DNA of 64,000 nucleotides from Alkalihalobacillus trypoxylicola (GTDB lineage: Bacteria > Bacillota > Bacilli > Bacillales > Bacillaceae_D): the NCBI RefSeq assembly GCF_001590785.1, contig NZ_LTAO01000012.1, forward strand, positions 186,001 to 250,000. Direction: 5' to 3'. The notes under the pieces were generated by a model. It was not told the origin of the DNA and made no database searches. It saw only the letters and a program-made list of their open reading frames with translations. The translations under genes were made by a program, and so were the position numbers. Shown piece after piece: positions 16,294-25,210 of this stretch; the first letter of the stretch is position 1, and every line of letters begins with the position of its first letter.

Positions 16294-16556
16294 CTCATTA
16301 TAATAGTGTACTAACCAAATTTAAGTGTCCTATGCTTCCCTCCTTTCAGTAAATTAAAATTCAATTAGTTAATACCTAATTCTACAAAAATGTTATTATC
16401 CTTCTATTATTATGAAAATTTTGGTAAAAATGTAGTTTGTAGTTAATTAAAATAACGATAAAATATCGCATAAGTGGGGGAGAAATAAAACTAAAAAAAT
16501 ATAAGCTAATGATACAGAAGTAGACACGCCTACCTCCTGTATCAATGGCGTACCGG

Positions 16557-16909
16557 GGTTATGCAAAGTGAGTGTTGACGGTCGTGTTGTCATTCATGAA
16601 GCCAATGCTTGTCCCGACCACATTCATATGTTAGTAAGTATTCCTCCGAAATGAAGCGTATCTCAATTTATGGGTTACTTAAAAGGAAAGAGCAGTCTCA
16701 TGATCTTCGATAGACATGCCGATTTAAAGTATCGATATGGAAACCGAAAATTTTGGTGCCGTGGCTTCTACGTTGATACAGTAGGCCGAAACAAAAAGAA
16801 AATACAAGAATACATTCGAAATCAGCTAGTAGAGGATTACCGAGGTGATCAGTTAACATTGTTCGAAGAGTTTGATCCATTCACAGGAGAAAAAAATAAA
16901 AAGAAATAA
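16557..16909 (+). pseudogene. IS200/IS605 TnpA transposase relic
   Basis: The sequence carries the Y1-transposase HUH motif (DHIHMLVSIPPK) and SVSQFMGYLKGKSSLMIFDRHADLKYRYGNRKFWCRGFYVDTVG, then the catalytic-tyrosine helix (QEYIRNQ). The N-terminal about 50 residues are missing, and a TGA interrupts after IPPK. These enzymes move single-stranded DNA with subterminal hairpins. This copy is dead. Confidence 0.85.
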
Positions 16910-17010
16910 AGAGATTCTTTAGAATTGGTGAGTGAATGTGGTGCAAAAGGGAAACCCTTTCAGTGGGCTTTTAAAGCCGAGGCCGGTAAAAGAGGCTTTC
17001 AGCCGCAGAG

Positions 17011-17040
17011 TAAACCACCAGTTCACACTGGTGGTTTTGA
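17011..17040 (+). repeat. Subterminal hairpin, probable right end of the IS200 relic
   Basis: AAACCACCAG and CTGGTGGTTT form a 10-bp perfect stem around TTCACA, about 100 bases after the transposase stop. IS200/IS605 elements end in such hairpins. Confidence 0.6.
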
Positions 17041-17121
17041 TTTCATCGTTAGAAACACGATTAGATAGACGAATAAGTAGAATCTGTTTATTTTATAAAA
17101 ATTTTGATAAAAGCTGAGTGA

Positions 17122-17417
17122 ATTTCATCATTGCTCTATAAACGAATAAAATCGAACGTTTCTTAAAAAAATGTTTTAAACGTTTGTTCATTAACTTGTT
17201 GATTGAAACGGAAGGTAGTGACTCCCAAAGGACCAGCGCAGTCTGAAGACCCACTCTGACGAAGCTCTGCGTAGTCGGAGTTAGCTGAAGACCCACTCTG
17301 ACGAAGCTCTGCGTAGTCGGAGTTAGCTGAAGACAAGCCCTTGGGAAAGCATCTAACTAAAGTGAAAATTAAAAACCAAATCGCTCGGTTTTCATTATAA
17401 GATAGGAATGATGAAAT
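17122..17417 (-). repeat. Family A dispersed repeat (copy A2)
   Basis: Inverted relative to A1, with both ends present (ATTTCATCATT at 17122 and AATGATGAAAT ending 17417). The core contains an extra 42-bp tandem duplication starting at 17245 and 17287. It lies between the IS200 relic and the VOC gene. Confidence 0.85.
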
Positions 17418-17559
17418 GGATTCAGGTGTAGTTTAATTTATAAAATAGTTTAAATGATACATCAAAAGTCGTAGAAAAAGTCAGTCTACTATCTAGTTAA
17501 AATAATGGATATAGATGTTATTCTTACCTTAACAAAAGAACTTCTGGAGGTTATAAACA

Positions 17560-18021
17560 ATGATTAAAGGACTATATGAGGCTCATTTACCAGTAAGTAA
17601 TTTAGAACAATCGATTTCATTTTATCAGCAATTAGGATTAACATTAGACCATGTTGTGGATAACAAATTAGCTTTTTTATGGATTGAGAAGGATAAAAGC
17701 TGGTTAGGGTTATGGCAAACGGATAAGGTGGAGTTAGAGTATCATCCGTCTATCAGACATATTGCCTTTCAAGTATCATTAGAAGACTTGAAGAATTCTG
17801 TAGCATGGTTGAAGGATAAAGGGTATGAGCCAAGAGAAGCTTTTGGTTTCTTGCCTATCGAACCCTTTGTAATTGCTCAAAAAGAGTATGCACATGCGAA
17901 AATACATTTTAATGACCCCGATGGAAACAGCTTAGAATTTATTTGTAAAATAGCAAATTCAACTGGTATAAAGAAAATGATGTATTTAAGTGAATGGGAA
18001 AGCCTCCTCGACTCATTTTAG
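17560..18021 (+). CDS. VOC-superfamily (glyoxalase/bleomycin-resistance fold) protein
   Basis: A 153-residue protein with the two beta-alpha-beta-beta-beta halves of the vicinal-oxygen-chelate fold. The first metal-ligand-type His is in YEAHLPVSNLEQSISFY, a middle HIAFQV strand follows, and the closing FNDPDGNSLEFI is near residue 125-136. Members act as dioxygenases, glyoxalases or drug-binding proteins; the substrate is not predictable. The start follows TCTGGAGG. A terminator follows. It stands alone. Confidence 0.8.
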   Translation: MIKGLYEAHLPVSNLEQSISFYQQLGLTLDHVVDNKLAFLWIEKDKSWLGLWQTDKVELEYHPSIRHIAFQVSLEDLKNSVAWLKDKGYEPREAFGFLPIEPFVIAQKEYAHAKIHFNDPDGNSLEFICKIANSTGIKKMMYLSEWESLLDSF

Positions 18022-18051
18022 ATTCTCGGTTTGATTAGGTTGTTATGATAT

Positions 18052-18088
18052 AAAAAAGCTGGTTAACTTATTGGAAAGTTACCGGCTT
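18052..18088 (+). terminator. Terminator after the VOC gene
   Basis: The stem AAGCTGGTTAACTT pairs with AAGTTACCGGCTT and is followed by TTGTTTTG. Confidence 0.75.
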
Positions 18089-18223
18089 TTGTTTTGTCGG
18101 ATGAAACTTAACTCTTATTCTATTAGGCTTCCGAGGGAATCAATACTAATTTTATTTTGTGATGTTTTGTAAACTAGGGCAGTCCCTTACTTAGGAGCTC
18201 ATATACTATTCTGAGGTGATTGA

Positions 18224-18409
18224 ATGACAAAGGATAAGTATGAAGCTACCTTTCATTTTGAACATACGGTCGTTCATGTTGTTAGTCCAGAATATGTCAC
18301 TGAGAAAGAATCACAGCAGCTTTTAAATTCTTTTCATTTAGCAGGTTGGAATGCATGGAACTCTTTGAACACAAAGCAGCAAGAAAGATTGAATCAAGAT
18401 GAGGAGTAA
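18224..18409 (+). CDS. Small hypothetical protein
   Basis: A 61-residue soluble protein (MTKDKYEATFHFEHTVVHVVSPEYVTEKESQQLLNSFHLAGWNAWNSL...) with a GAGGTGAT site before the ATG. No family recognised. Confidence 0.55.
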   Translation: MTKDKYEATFHFEHTVVHVVSPEYVTEKESQQLLNSFHLAGWNAWNSLNTKQQERLNQDEE

Positions 18410-18540
18410 AAAAGAATACTTGGACAATTATTAAAATCCCGAGTTGGAAAAAAGAATGATGCTAGCGAAAGCCTTCACTTTGCGAAGGTAGGATTTTCAT
18501 TGTTCTTCTTATAGCTCCATAAAGAAAATATAACGATAAG

Positions 18541-18581
18541 AAGAGTTGGATGATTTAAAGTTAATCTATCCAACTCTTTTT
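18541..18581. terminator. Bidirectional terminator
   Basis: AAGAGTTGGAT pairs with ATCCAACTCTT and is followed by TTTTT. It separates the small plus-strand gene from the convergent methyltransferase. Confidence 0.75.
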
Positions 18582-18605
18582 GAGTTCTTTTAAGCTTACC
18601 CTTGC

Positions 18606-19274
18606 TTATTGAACAATTGTCAGGACGAAGCCGTCATATCCTTTTTCGCCAACCGTTTGAAGAGCGACGGAATCGGCACGTTGATCTTCGGAAAGGATGT
18701 CAACAAACTTTCTGACTCCAATCACCCTTTCATCTGTACTGTTTTTATTGATTACTTCGCCGTCACGAACAACATTATCTGAAATAATGATTGCTCCTTT
18801 TTTAGCTAATGCAAGCGCCCATTCTATATAGCGTGGGTTATTAGGTTTGTCTGCATCAATGAAAATAAAATCAAAATCACTAAAGCCTCTTTCCTTTAAG
18901 GTTGGCAAGGTTTCTAATGCGCTTCCTTCTATAATTGTAATTTTGTCCTCTAACCCTGCTGTGTTTATATTTTTTTGAGCTGTTTTAACATGAGTGGGGT
19001 CTACTTCTAGTGTAACTAATTTGCCGTCTTGAGGTAGTGTTTCGGCCAACCATATTGTGCTGTAGCCGCCAAGTGTTCCAATTTCAAGGATATTTTTTGC
19101 TTCTTTAAGCTGTGCGAGCATCGCGATGAATTTTCCTTGTGGAGGAGTGACATCAATCTCAGGAAGTCCATTTCTTTGATTATTCTTTCTTACATACTTC
19201 AAATTTTTACTTTCTGGCTGAAGCTTTTCCGTAAAAAACTGTTCAACTGAGCTCCAAGTATGATCGTTTCTCAT
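18606..19274 (-). CDS. SAM-dependent O-methyltransferase (class I, CCoAOMT-like)
   Basis: A 222-residue Rossmann methyltransferase. It has the SAM-binding motif LEIGTLGGYSTIWLA (about 65-79), the acidic VTLEVDPTH loop, FIFIDADKPN (metal/catalytic Asp) and IIISDNVVRDG. This set is typical of bacterial family 3 O-methyltransferases, which methylate catechol-like hydroxyls. The true substrate is unknown. It is divergent from a LysR regulator gene with a 108-base shared intergenic region, so the two are probably functionally linked. Confidence 0.85.
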   Translation of the reverse strand: MRNDHTWSSVEQFFTEKLQPESKNLKYVRKNNQRNGLPEIDVTPPQGKFIAMLAQLKEAKNILEIGTLGGYSTIWLAETLPQDGKLVTLEVDPTHVKTAQKNINTAGLEDKITIIEGSALETLPTLKERGFSDFDFIFIDADKPNNPRYIEWALALAKKGAIIISDNVVRDGEVINKNSTDERVIGVRKFVDILSEDQRADSVALQTVGEKGYDGFVLTIVQ

Positions 19275-19382
19275 GTAACCAACTCCTTATTGGATTATAT
19301 ATTTATTTTAAAGTATCATTTAAGATAAATAAAATATATGTTTTTTATATTTATATAAATAAAATTTATGATAGGTGATACA
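19275..19382. promoter_or_regulatory. Divergent promoter region of the methyltransferase and LysR genes
   Basis: A very AT-rich intergenic region with an inverted pair (ATATATTTATT ... AATAAAATATAT) flanking its centre. Divergent LysR gene/target layouts usually carry the regulator's operator here. The exact site is not resolved. Confidence 0.4.
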
Positions 19383-20282
19383 ATGAATCTTCATGGACTA
19401 AGATTGTTCCATTATGTAGCTAAAACAAGTAGCTTTACTAAGGCTGCGGACATTTTACATATAAGTCAGCCGGCTGTTTCAAGCCAAATAAAGAAATTTG
19501 AAGGAGAGCTGGATATTCCTTTGTTTCATAAAAATAGTAGAAAATGGACCCTAACCCCTTTTGGTGAAGAACTTGCGGAAAGAGCAGAATTGTTTTTTGC
19601 TCATGAAAAACAGTTAGAACAATTTGTACAGGACTATCAATTGGCGAAAAAAGGTAGACTTCGTATTACAGCTACCTATTTGCCTGCCAATTTCTTAATA
19701 CCTCAATGGACAGCTGCATTCAAAGCAGAAAATGAAGAAGTTGAAATAAGTATAACGACAAGAAATTCACAGGACGCCTTTCATGATTTGATTCACTTTA
19801 AGGCTGATATGGCAATGTATGCAGGCGGATTGGAGGGACAGAGGGAAGAGGTAGAATGGCGGCATCTTTTTCAGGATGAAATTTGGTTTGTCGTATCTCC
19901 ACAGCATAGGTTAGCAAATTGTTCCGTATCACTTGAGGATGTTATAAAGGAGCCTTTCATAATGAGAGAGGCAGGAAGCTCAACAAGAGAAAGGCTCATT
20001 TCTTTATGTCAAACATATAGGGTTTCACCACCAAAAATAGCCTTGCAGTTTAACGGTTTAAATGAAGCAATTCGATCTGTTATGACAGGGTATGGTGTTA
20101 ACTTTGTATCTTCATTAGTTGTAAAGAATTATGTGGATACAGGTCAGCTTGCTAGAGTTTTTGTTGATATCGCACCCGTGAAAAATATTATTGCAATTTG
20201 CACTCGTAAGGGAGAAAAGCCTTCTCCTATAGTAGAAAGGTTCATTCGTTTATGCATGGAAAATAGCAAAAACAATCAATAA
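19383..20282 (+). CDS. LysR-family transcriptional regulator
   Basis: A 299-residue regulator with an N-terminal winged helix (MNLHGLRLFHYVAKTSSFTKAADILHISQPAVSSQIKKFEGELDIPLFHK) and a periplasmic-binding-like effector domain (about 90-295). The ATG at 19383 follows TAGGTGAT and puts the HTH at the usual position; a start five codons earlier has no site. It probably regulates the divergent O-methyltransferase gene. Confidence 0.88.
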   Translation: MNLHGLRLFHYVAKTSSFTKAADILHISQPAVSSQIKKFEGELDIPLFHKNSRKWTLTPFGEELAERAELFFAHEKQLEQFVQDYQLAKKGRLRITATYLPANFLIPQWTAAFKAENEEVEISITTRNSQDAFHDLIHFKADMAMYAGGLEGQREEVEWRHLFQDEIWFVVSPQHRLANCSVSLEDVIKEPFIMREAGSSTRERLISLCQTYRVSPPKIALQFNGLNEAIRSVMTGYGVNFVSSLVVKNYVDTGQLARVFVDIAPVKNIIAICTRKGEKPSPIVERFIRLCMENSKNNQ

Positions 20283-20432
20283 TACTCAAAGACAGAATGA
20301 GAAATATTGAAACTTAGTTTTGGTTCACACCGTATAACAAATAAATGAAGGATTGCAGAAATTTAAACGTTCATTGCTCTAGTTTTTACCTTGAAGTGGA
20401 GAGGGAGCTCATAAAAGAGTGGGGAGGATATT

Positions 20433-21410
20433 ATGGCGAAAAACGAAGTCAATCCAGACAACTTTATAGAACTTTGGATTGATGAAAAATATGAGGTCAT
20501 CTATCGTAACTGTAGTGAAGATTTTAAAAAAATGATTGCTTTCGATCACTTTATTAATCTAGCAAGGTCTTTTAATGAAGATGTAGAAAAATACACGTTA
20601 TTCGTAAGTACAGAGAGCTTAAGAGAAACCAAGCAATTTGTTTGGATAGATGATAAAAAGGAAAAAGCTATTAGCGTATCTTTTAATAAAAAGAATCATA
20701 TTGTTAGTCTTTATTTAAAGCCATTTAGTGAGGGTGAGTCATCAGATAGTATTTTGACAAAAAATCATTATAACATGCCTATAAACAGCCAATGGTATGT
20801 TTTTTGGGGTGGAACAAACGAATTTATTAATTACCATTATGAATTAGAGAATCAAAGATATGCTTACGATTTAGTAAAAGTGAATAGAGGAAGCACTTTT
20901 AATCATAAAGGTCTAAGAAATAAGGATTACTACGCATTTGACCAAGAGATTGTCGCCCCATTTGATGGAACAGTCGTTAACATTCAAGATGGAATAAAGG
21001 ATAATGTTCCAGGCCTTTTTAATAAGGAGAAACCAGCGGGAAACTTTATCATTATAAAGCATGCTAATCAGGAGTATAGTATGATCGCGCATTTAAAAAG
21101 AAACTCGATCATGGTTGCTGAAGGCGACTCTGTATCTAAAGGACAGTTCATTGCTAAATGTGGTAATAGTGGAAACTCTTCAGAACCCCACATCCACTAT
21201 CAAATAATGAATACACATGATTTTGAGAGAGCAAAATCTATTCGTATCCAATTTACATTTGAAGAGCCTATTAAAGGAGATTATGTGCTTGAAAATGATA
21301 AGGTAATGATCGATAAATTTGATGAACGATTTGACAAAATCGAAAGCTCATCCTTTTTCCTAGATTTATTTTTAGTCTTGAGAAAAGCTATTGTACAATT
21401 TTTTACTTAA
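20433..21410 (+). CDS. M23-family (LytM-type) peptidase domain protein
   Basis: A 325-residue protein. Residues about 1-110 form a DUF3887-like helical/beta N-domain. Residues about 125-290 form a LytM fold: YAYDL (metal Asp), VAPFDGTVV, GNFIIIKHANQEYSMIAHLKRNS, and the terminal HIHYQI. The canonical first His (HxGxD) is not obvious, being replaced by the region YELENQRYAYD, though HYELENQ supplies a nearby His. No signal peptide is seen, which is unusual for a wall hydrolase; the C-terminus is hydrophobic. It could be a cytoplasmic or degenerate homologue. Confidence 0.75.
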   Translation: MAKNEVNPDNFIELWIDEKYEVIYRNCSEDFKKMIAFDHFINLARSFNEDVEKYTLFVSTESLRETKQFVWIDDKKEKAISVSFNKKNHIVSLYLKPFSEGESSDSILTKNHYNMPINSQWYVFWGGTNEFINYHYELENQRYAYDLVKVNRGSTFNHKGLRNKDYYAFDQEIVAPFDGTVVNIQDGIKDNVPGLFNKEKPAGNFIIIKHANQEYSMIAHLKRNSIMVAEGDSVSKGQFIAKCGNSGNSSEPHIHYQIMNTHDFERAKSIRIQFTFEEPIKGDYVLENDKVMIDKFDERFDKIESSSFFLDLFLVLRKAIVQFFT

Positions 21411-21458
21411 ATCATATTTTATTGGATGGCTCTTAAAAAGAAAGGACTGACGAAATAA

Positions 21459-21947
21459 ATGGAAGTTTCTATTAAAAAGGTAAAAAAATCGGAGGAAGTT
21501 ATTTTACGAAATTTATATTCTTTATACTTACATGAGCTATCAGCTTTCACATCCTCAATAGAGATTGGAACTGATGGTTCGTTCGAATATGAGAGTTTGG
21601 ATAAGTTTTGGAGGACAGAAGGAATTTCTCCTTATTTTATTAAGCGGGATGAACATCTTATAGGGTTTTTATTATTATTAGAACGTCCATTTTTAAAAAA
21701 AGAGTATGATTTTGGGATTAACGATTTGTTTATATTAAATAAGTATAGAAATCAAGGAAATGGAAAGCTAGCTCTTAAACCGTTATTTCAAAGAAATAAA
21801 GGAACATATTTTGTTATTCAGCTTAAAAAGAATGAACCTGCTGTTTTATTTTGGAAGAAACTATATAAAGAATGGACGATTCAATATAATGAAAAACAAG
21901 AGCTTATTGATGAGGAGCATTGTCTAATTCAATCGTTTCAAATATAG
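21459..21947 (+). CDS. GNAT-family N-acetyltransferase
   Basis: A 162-residue GNAT-fold protein. The acetyl-CoA-binding stretch is NDLFILNKYRNQGNGKLALKPLF (the R-N-Q-G-N-G version of Q/RxxGxG/A, about 87-109). Acceptor unknown. It follows the M23-like gene by 48 bases on the same strand with an AAAGGACTGA site, so the two may be co-transcribed. Confidence 0.75.
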   Translation: MEVSIKKVKKSEEVILRNLYSLYLHELSAFTSSIEIGTDGSFEYESLDKFWRTEGISPYFIKRDEHLIGFLLLLERPFLKKEYDFGINDLFILNKYRNQGNGKLALKPLFQRNKGTYFVIQLKKNEPAVLFWKKLYKEWTIQYNEKQELIDEEHCLIQSFQI

Positions 21948-22023
21948 CTCTTTTGCTTAATAACTCTAAACATTTTAATAGCTAGTAGGTTAAACGTTTA
22001 TACTAGTGTCAAAAGAGAGGAAT

Positions 22024-22488
22024 ATGAAATTGAACAACAAAGTGTTAAATATCATCATAATGATCCTTTTTTTGGGGGGGTTATTTTATCATGGTGGTCA
22101 TTTGTTTATGGTTTGGTCACAGCTTCCGAGTATTTTGGAACCACATGAAATGGATCAGGGAATTTCAAAATATGTCCTTTTCATCCTTCCGATTTTAAGT
22201 TTATTCAGCTGGTATTTCTTGAGTCTATTAGCGAAAAATCCTCAAAAACTAAATTATGTCAACTTAACAGAAAATAACAAAGAGGTACAGTATACAAATG
22301 CTATTAAATTAATGACCTTATTAAAGGGTTTTAGTAGTCTAGCTCTAGTCGCTTTAAATGAGGGTTTTTTAAGAGATATGCTAGGTATGAATTCGTCTAT
22401 TTTTATTTCTGTGTCGATAATCCTTTTGATACTTTGTGGAATTGTGTCTATATTATTTTTGTTTTGGGCGGCAACCTTAAAAGATTAA
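22024..22488 (+). CDS. Four-span hypothetical membrane protein
   Basis: A 154-residue protein with four transmembrane helices (about 8-28, 46-66, 93-113, 124-150) and a short loop with LPSILEPHEMDQG, resembling the LPxxVPxH pattern of DUF1648 membrane proteins. The ribosome binding site (AGAGAGG) is very close to the ATG at 22024; a GTG six codons upstream or TTG two codons downstream are alternatives. Function unknown. Confidence 0.55.
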   Translation: MKLNNKVLNIIIMILFLGGLFYHGGHLFMVWSQLPSILEPHEMDQGISKYVLFILPILSLFSWYFLSLLAKNPQKLNYVNLTENNKEVQYTNAIKLMTLLKGFSSLALVALNEGFLRDMLGMNSSIFISVSIILLILCGIVSILFLFWAATLKD

Positions 22489-22614
22489 AGATGGATTTGT
22501 TAAAAATTGTAGCACTACTACCATTCATTACTTCTATTTTATTCCTCCTATCCCATCACCATCATAATGATTTCATGGTTCATTTATCCTTACAATGGTT
22601 ATGAGGTGATTATA

Positions 22615-23430
22615 ATGTTCGTTCCACCGATGCTTTTACATCAAATCCATCAACCTTTAGAAGATGACTTGAGCTATATTACGGAGTTAAAGCTTGATGG
22701 TGTTCGCATCATACTCTCAACATTTAATAATAAAACGTCTTTATACACTATAGAGAATCAAGATGTTTCTCATCTATTTCCTGAAATACATAGCCTTCCT
22801 CTACCTAACGATACGATTTTAGATGGTGAGCTAGTAGCTATTGATGAATCGGGTAGACCAGATTTTGAATTGCTGATGAAACGGTTTAATACAAAAAATG
22901 AAATTCGAATACAACTAGTTGTTTTCGATATTCTGTATTATAGGGGCGAAAACATAACGAATCTTAAACTATTAAATAGAAAAAAAGTTTTAGAGCAATT
23001 GCAATATAATGACTGCTTAGTTCCCGTTCAATTTACAGAAGGGAATTCTGAGCTGTTTTTTAATGTCGTAAAAAAAGAAAATCTTGAAGGTATTGTATTG
23101 AAGGACAAGTATTCCTATTATTATCCTAATCATAGAAGTAAAGACTGGTTACAACTAGTCAATGAACCATCTGATTGTTTTTATTTAACTGCTATTAGAA
23201 AAAAAGAATTTGGTTTAGTCGTTTCTAATGAACGAGTGAGTGGTTTATTGAAATCAATGCCGACACAAGCATTAAAACTGCTGTATAAAAGCTATTCTAA
23301 CTATATTACACATGAAGATGAACAATATATATATGTAGAGCCTTATTTACGATGTATGGTACAGTATCGCTCTATTACAAGTAGACATCAGTTATCGAAG
23401 CCAACCTTTATTAATTGGATTCAGGATTAA
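22615..23430 (+). CDS. Phage-type ATP-dependent DNA ligase (YoqV/LigB-like)
   Basis: A 271-residue ligase core. Motif I ELKLDGVR carries the adenylated lysine (about residue 26), motif III is LVVFDILYYRG, motif IV LEGIVLKD and motif V SKDWLQL. The length equals that of YoqV of the SPbeta prophage. The C-terminal part is short and has no polymerase or nuclease domain, unlike LigD. It would seal nicks in duplex DNA. The ATG at 22615 follows TGAGGTGAT. Lying on a decayed phage-like element, it is probably former phage cargo. Confidence 0.82.
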   Translation: MFVPPMLLHQIHQPLEDDLSYITELKLDGVRIILSTFNNKTSLYTIENQDVSHLFPEIHSLPLPNDTILDGELVAIDESGRPDFELLMKRFNTKNEIRIQLVVFDILYYRGENITNLKLLNRKKVLEQLQYNDCLVPVQFTEGNSELFFNVVKKENLEGIVLKDKYSYYYPNHRSKDWLQLVNEPSDCFYLTAIRKKEFGLVVSNERVSGLLKSMPTQALKLLYKSYSNYITHEDEQYIYVEPYLRCMVQYRSITSRHQLSKPTFINWIQD

Positions 23431-23477
23431 ACAATAAAAGCAATGAAGTAAAGGTTTCATTATGGACGACCTGTGTA

Positions 23478-23483
23478 TATAAT
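23478..23483 (+). promoter_or_regulatory. -10 element of the tRNA-like RNA
   Basis: TATAAT lies 17 bases before the acceptor stem begins; the -35 (TTTCAT at 23455) is poor. It suggests transcription starting near 23490. Confidence 0.45.
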
Positions 23484-23499
23484 ATAAAAAAGAGTAAAT

Positions 23500-23695
23500 G
23501 CCTCTGTAGCTCTAGGAGGGAAGAGCGCCAGAAAACAATTGTGCCAACTGGGTCGCAAGGCAAAGGTTTCAGAAGCACCGAAAAGCAAAATGAGCTGAAA
23601 CAGGTGAAATTCCTGTTGGTGAAATTCAGTAGGGAAGCGTGTTGCCCTTAGCCTATGCTTACGAAAGGAGTGCGGGTTCGAATCCTGTCGGAGGC
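23500..23695 (+). ncRNA. tRNA-like structured RNA with about 130-nt insert
   Basis: The ends form a 7-bp acceptor-like stem (GCCTCTG with CGGAGGC, one wobble). After TA comes a D-arm (GCTC...GAGC, 10-nt loop). The last 17 bases before the 3' acceptor strand form a T-arm with the canonical loop GGTTCGAATCC (23672-23688). Between them there is no normal anticodon arm. A CCAG/CTGG stem with a 16-nt loop is followed by about 118 nt containing further hairpins (GTTTCAG/CTGAAAC, CAGG/CCTG). CCA is not encoded; a T-run follows. It is a tRNA mimic or a tRNA with a large insert; a tmRNA fit is poor. Confidence 0.6.
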
Positions 23696-23701
23696 TTTTT
23701 T

Positions 23702-23741
23702 AGGGAAGAACAAAGATTAATAAATCTTTGTTCTTTTTAAA
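23702..23741. terminator. Bidirectional terminator
   Basis: GAACAAAGATT pairs with AATCTTTGTTC over a 4-nt loop and is followed by TTTTT. It serves the tRNA-like RNA on one side and the transporter gene on the other, whose stop codon it overlaps. Confidence 0.8.
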
Positions 23742-24673
23742 TGGAGTAATAGCTGTGAAATAATTGCTAGAATGGGAAGCTCTAATAATGGGCCAATTAT
23801 GAGAGCTAGTGCAATGGAGGGTTGATTAGGAAAGACTGCTAGTACAATTGCTAAGGCAATAGGTGAATTTCTAGCGAGAATCGTCATACATAAGCTTGCT
23901 GTATCCTCATATCGATATTTTAAAAAATGGCCAATCAATAAAGCGATTATAAAGTTAATTATATAAAAGGAAAGAAAAGGTAGTAGAATTAGAAAAAAAG
24001 CATGTCCATTTTCCATAAGATAGGAGCTTTGTGAAGCAAACATAGCAATAATAGCTAGGCATAGAAAAAGTAATTGATTAGCGATCATAAAGGATACCAT
24101 TTTGGTCTGCCACTTTTGAGGCTTTCTTAACATAACAAATCGAGTAAGACCTGCGAAGACTAGTGGAACGATTAGCACCGTAATGACGCTTTCAAGAAGA
24201 AAAGGCATTTTCACCGTCTCCATTGTATGTGTGAAAATATATATATAGACTGGTAATAGAATAACTTGTAAAAGTAGATTAACAGGTAAAAGAGTTGTAG
24301 ATAATGCAAGATTCCCTTTTGCGGTTGAGGTGAAAATTAAATACCAGTCTGTACATGGAGTGACTAGTAATAAAATAAAACCCAACCATATAGCTGGATG
24401 ATTTATTAAAAAAAGATAGCCTAAAACCCAGGCTAGAAAAGGAGTCCAAATAAAATTAATGATGATACTAGTTGTTAGAAATGATCTATTTTTTAGTGCT
24501 TTTTTTATTCCCTTTAATGGAATGCTGAGAAAAATACCATATAATAAAAGTAATAAAAAAGGTAAAATGAAAGACTCGGCATGCGATTCAAAGAACGCAA
24601 ATTGACCAAGTAGTAGTCCAATCGCAATCGCTAATAAAATAAAAAACGTTTGATATTTTTCAAAATTATTCAT
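23717..24673 (-). CDS. Bile acid:sodium symporter/ACR3-superfamily transporter
   Basis: A 318-residue protein with about ten transmembrane helices of the SBF/ACR3 fold. The discontinuous-helix signatures GFILLLVTPCTDWYLIFTSTAKGN (about 97-120) and SLCMTILARNSPIALAIVLA (about 263-282) are visible. Members export arsenite or import organic anions. The Cys in TPCTDWY is where ACR3 has its essential cysteine, so an arsenite-like substrate is possible but unproven. It follows the NTF2-like gene on the same strand. Confidence 0.8.
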   Translation of the reverse strand: MNNFEKYQTFFILLAIAIGLLLGQFAFFESHAESFILPFLLLLLYGIFLSIPLKGIKKALKNRSFLTTSIIINFIWTPFLAWVLGYLFLINHPAIWLGFILLLVTPCTDWYLIFTSTAKGNLALSTTLLPVNLLLQVILLPVYIYIFTHTMETVKMPFLLESVITVLIVPLVFAGLTRFVMLRKPQKWQTKMVSFMIANQLLFLCLAIIAMFASQSSYLMENGHAFFLILLPFLSFYIINFIIALLIGHFLKYRYEDTASLCMTILARNSPIALAIVLAVFPNQPSIALALIIGPLLELPILAIISQLLLHLKRTKIY

Positions 24674-24704
24674 TTTCGTTCCTCTAAAAATCCTCTTTTA
24701 ATTT

Positions 24705-25103
24705 CTAATTTTTTGCTTGCTCAATTTGATAGGAGGTAATGTTTTTTATTTTGCCTGTCTTAGAAGCGTTACTAAATGTGTATACATCTGAGAAATGTAA
24801 GGATTGACCATCTTTTAGAAGGGCTCTTCCATTAATGGAAGCGTATTTGCCGTGAGTAAGAACTGTCTCAATATCTAATCTCTGTAAATGATCGGAATAT
24901 TCCTGAAAAGCATCCGCCATTTCCTCTACTCCTGAATAGCTAATCTTACGACCAATTGCAGTGAATAGAACATCGCTAGCAGAAAATTCCTGCAAGTAGT
25001 TTCTATTATTAGTAAATAATGAAAGCGTAAAATCAATCAAAATTTGTTTTCTTGGTGCATTGTCACACCCGCTAGGTACATGTAATTCAATGTCTGGTTT
25101 CAT
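24705..25103 (-). CDS. NTF2/SnoaL-like protein
   Basis: A 132-residue protein with the cone-shaped alpha+beta NTF2-like pattern: an N-terminal helix (RKQILIDFTLSLFTNN), a turn with GVEEMADAFQEYSDHL, then strands (HGKYASINGRALLKDG, LHFSDVYTFS, KIKNITSYQI). Such proteins are small ligand-binding or isomerase-like domains. It lies 31 bases upstream of the SBF transporter gene and is probably co-transcribed with it. Confidence 0.7.
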   Translation of the reverse strand: MKPDIELHVPSGCDNAPRKQILIDFTLSLFTNNRNYLQEFSASDVLFTAIGRKISYSGVEEMADAFQEYSDHLQRLDIETVLTHGKYASINGRALLKDGQSLHFSDVYTFSNASKTGKIKNITSYQIEQAKN

Positions 25104-25210
25104 AACAGAAACTCCTCCTAAATTTTCTTAGCTTTTTTATTATAACAAAATTAAGGAGGTGGAAAATGAGGGGCTTTGGATTTTGGTGGTCTTTTATTTT
25201 CTCTTTTTTA

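Noticed and set aside
17093-17296. A minus-strand frame through repeat A2
   Set aside because: Repeat-derived frame with no start signal.
23500-23695. A tmRNA or a tRNA with a group I intron
   Set aside because: The ends do not match tmRNA (no GGGG start, and an intact D-arm), no tag-peptide frame stands out, and I found neither paired anticodon-stem halves nor the P/Q/R/S core of a group I intron.
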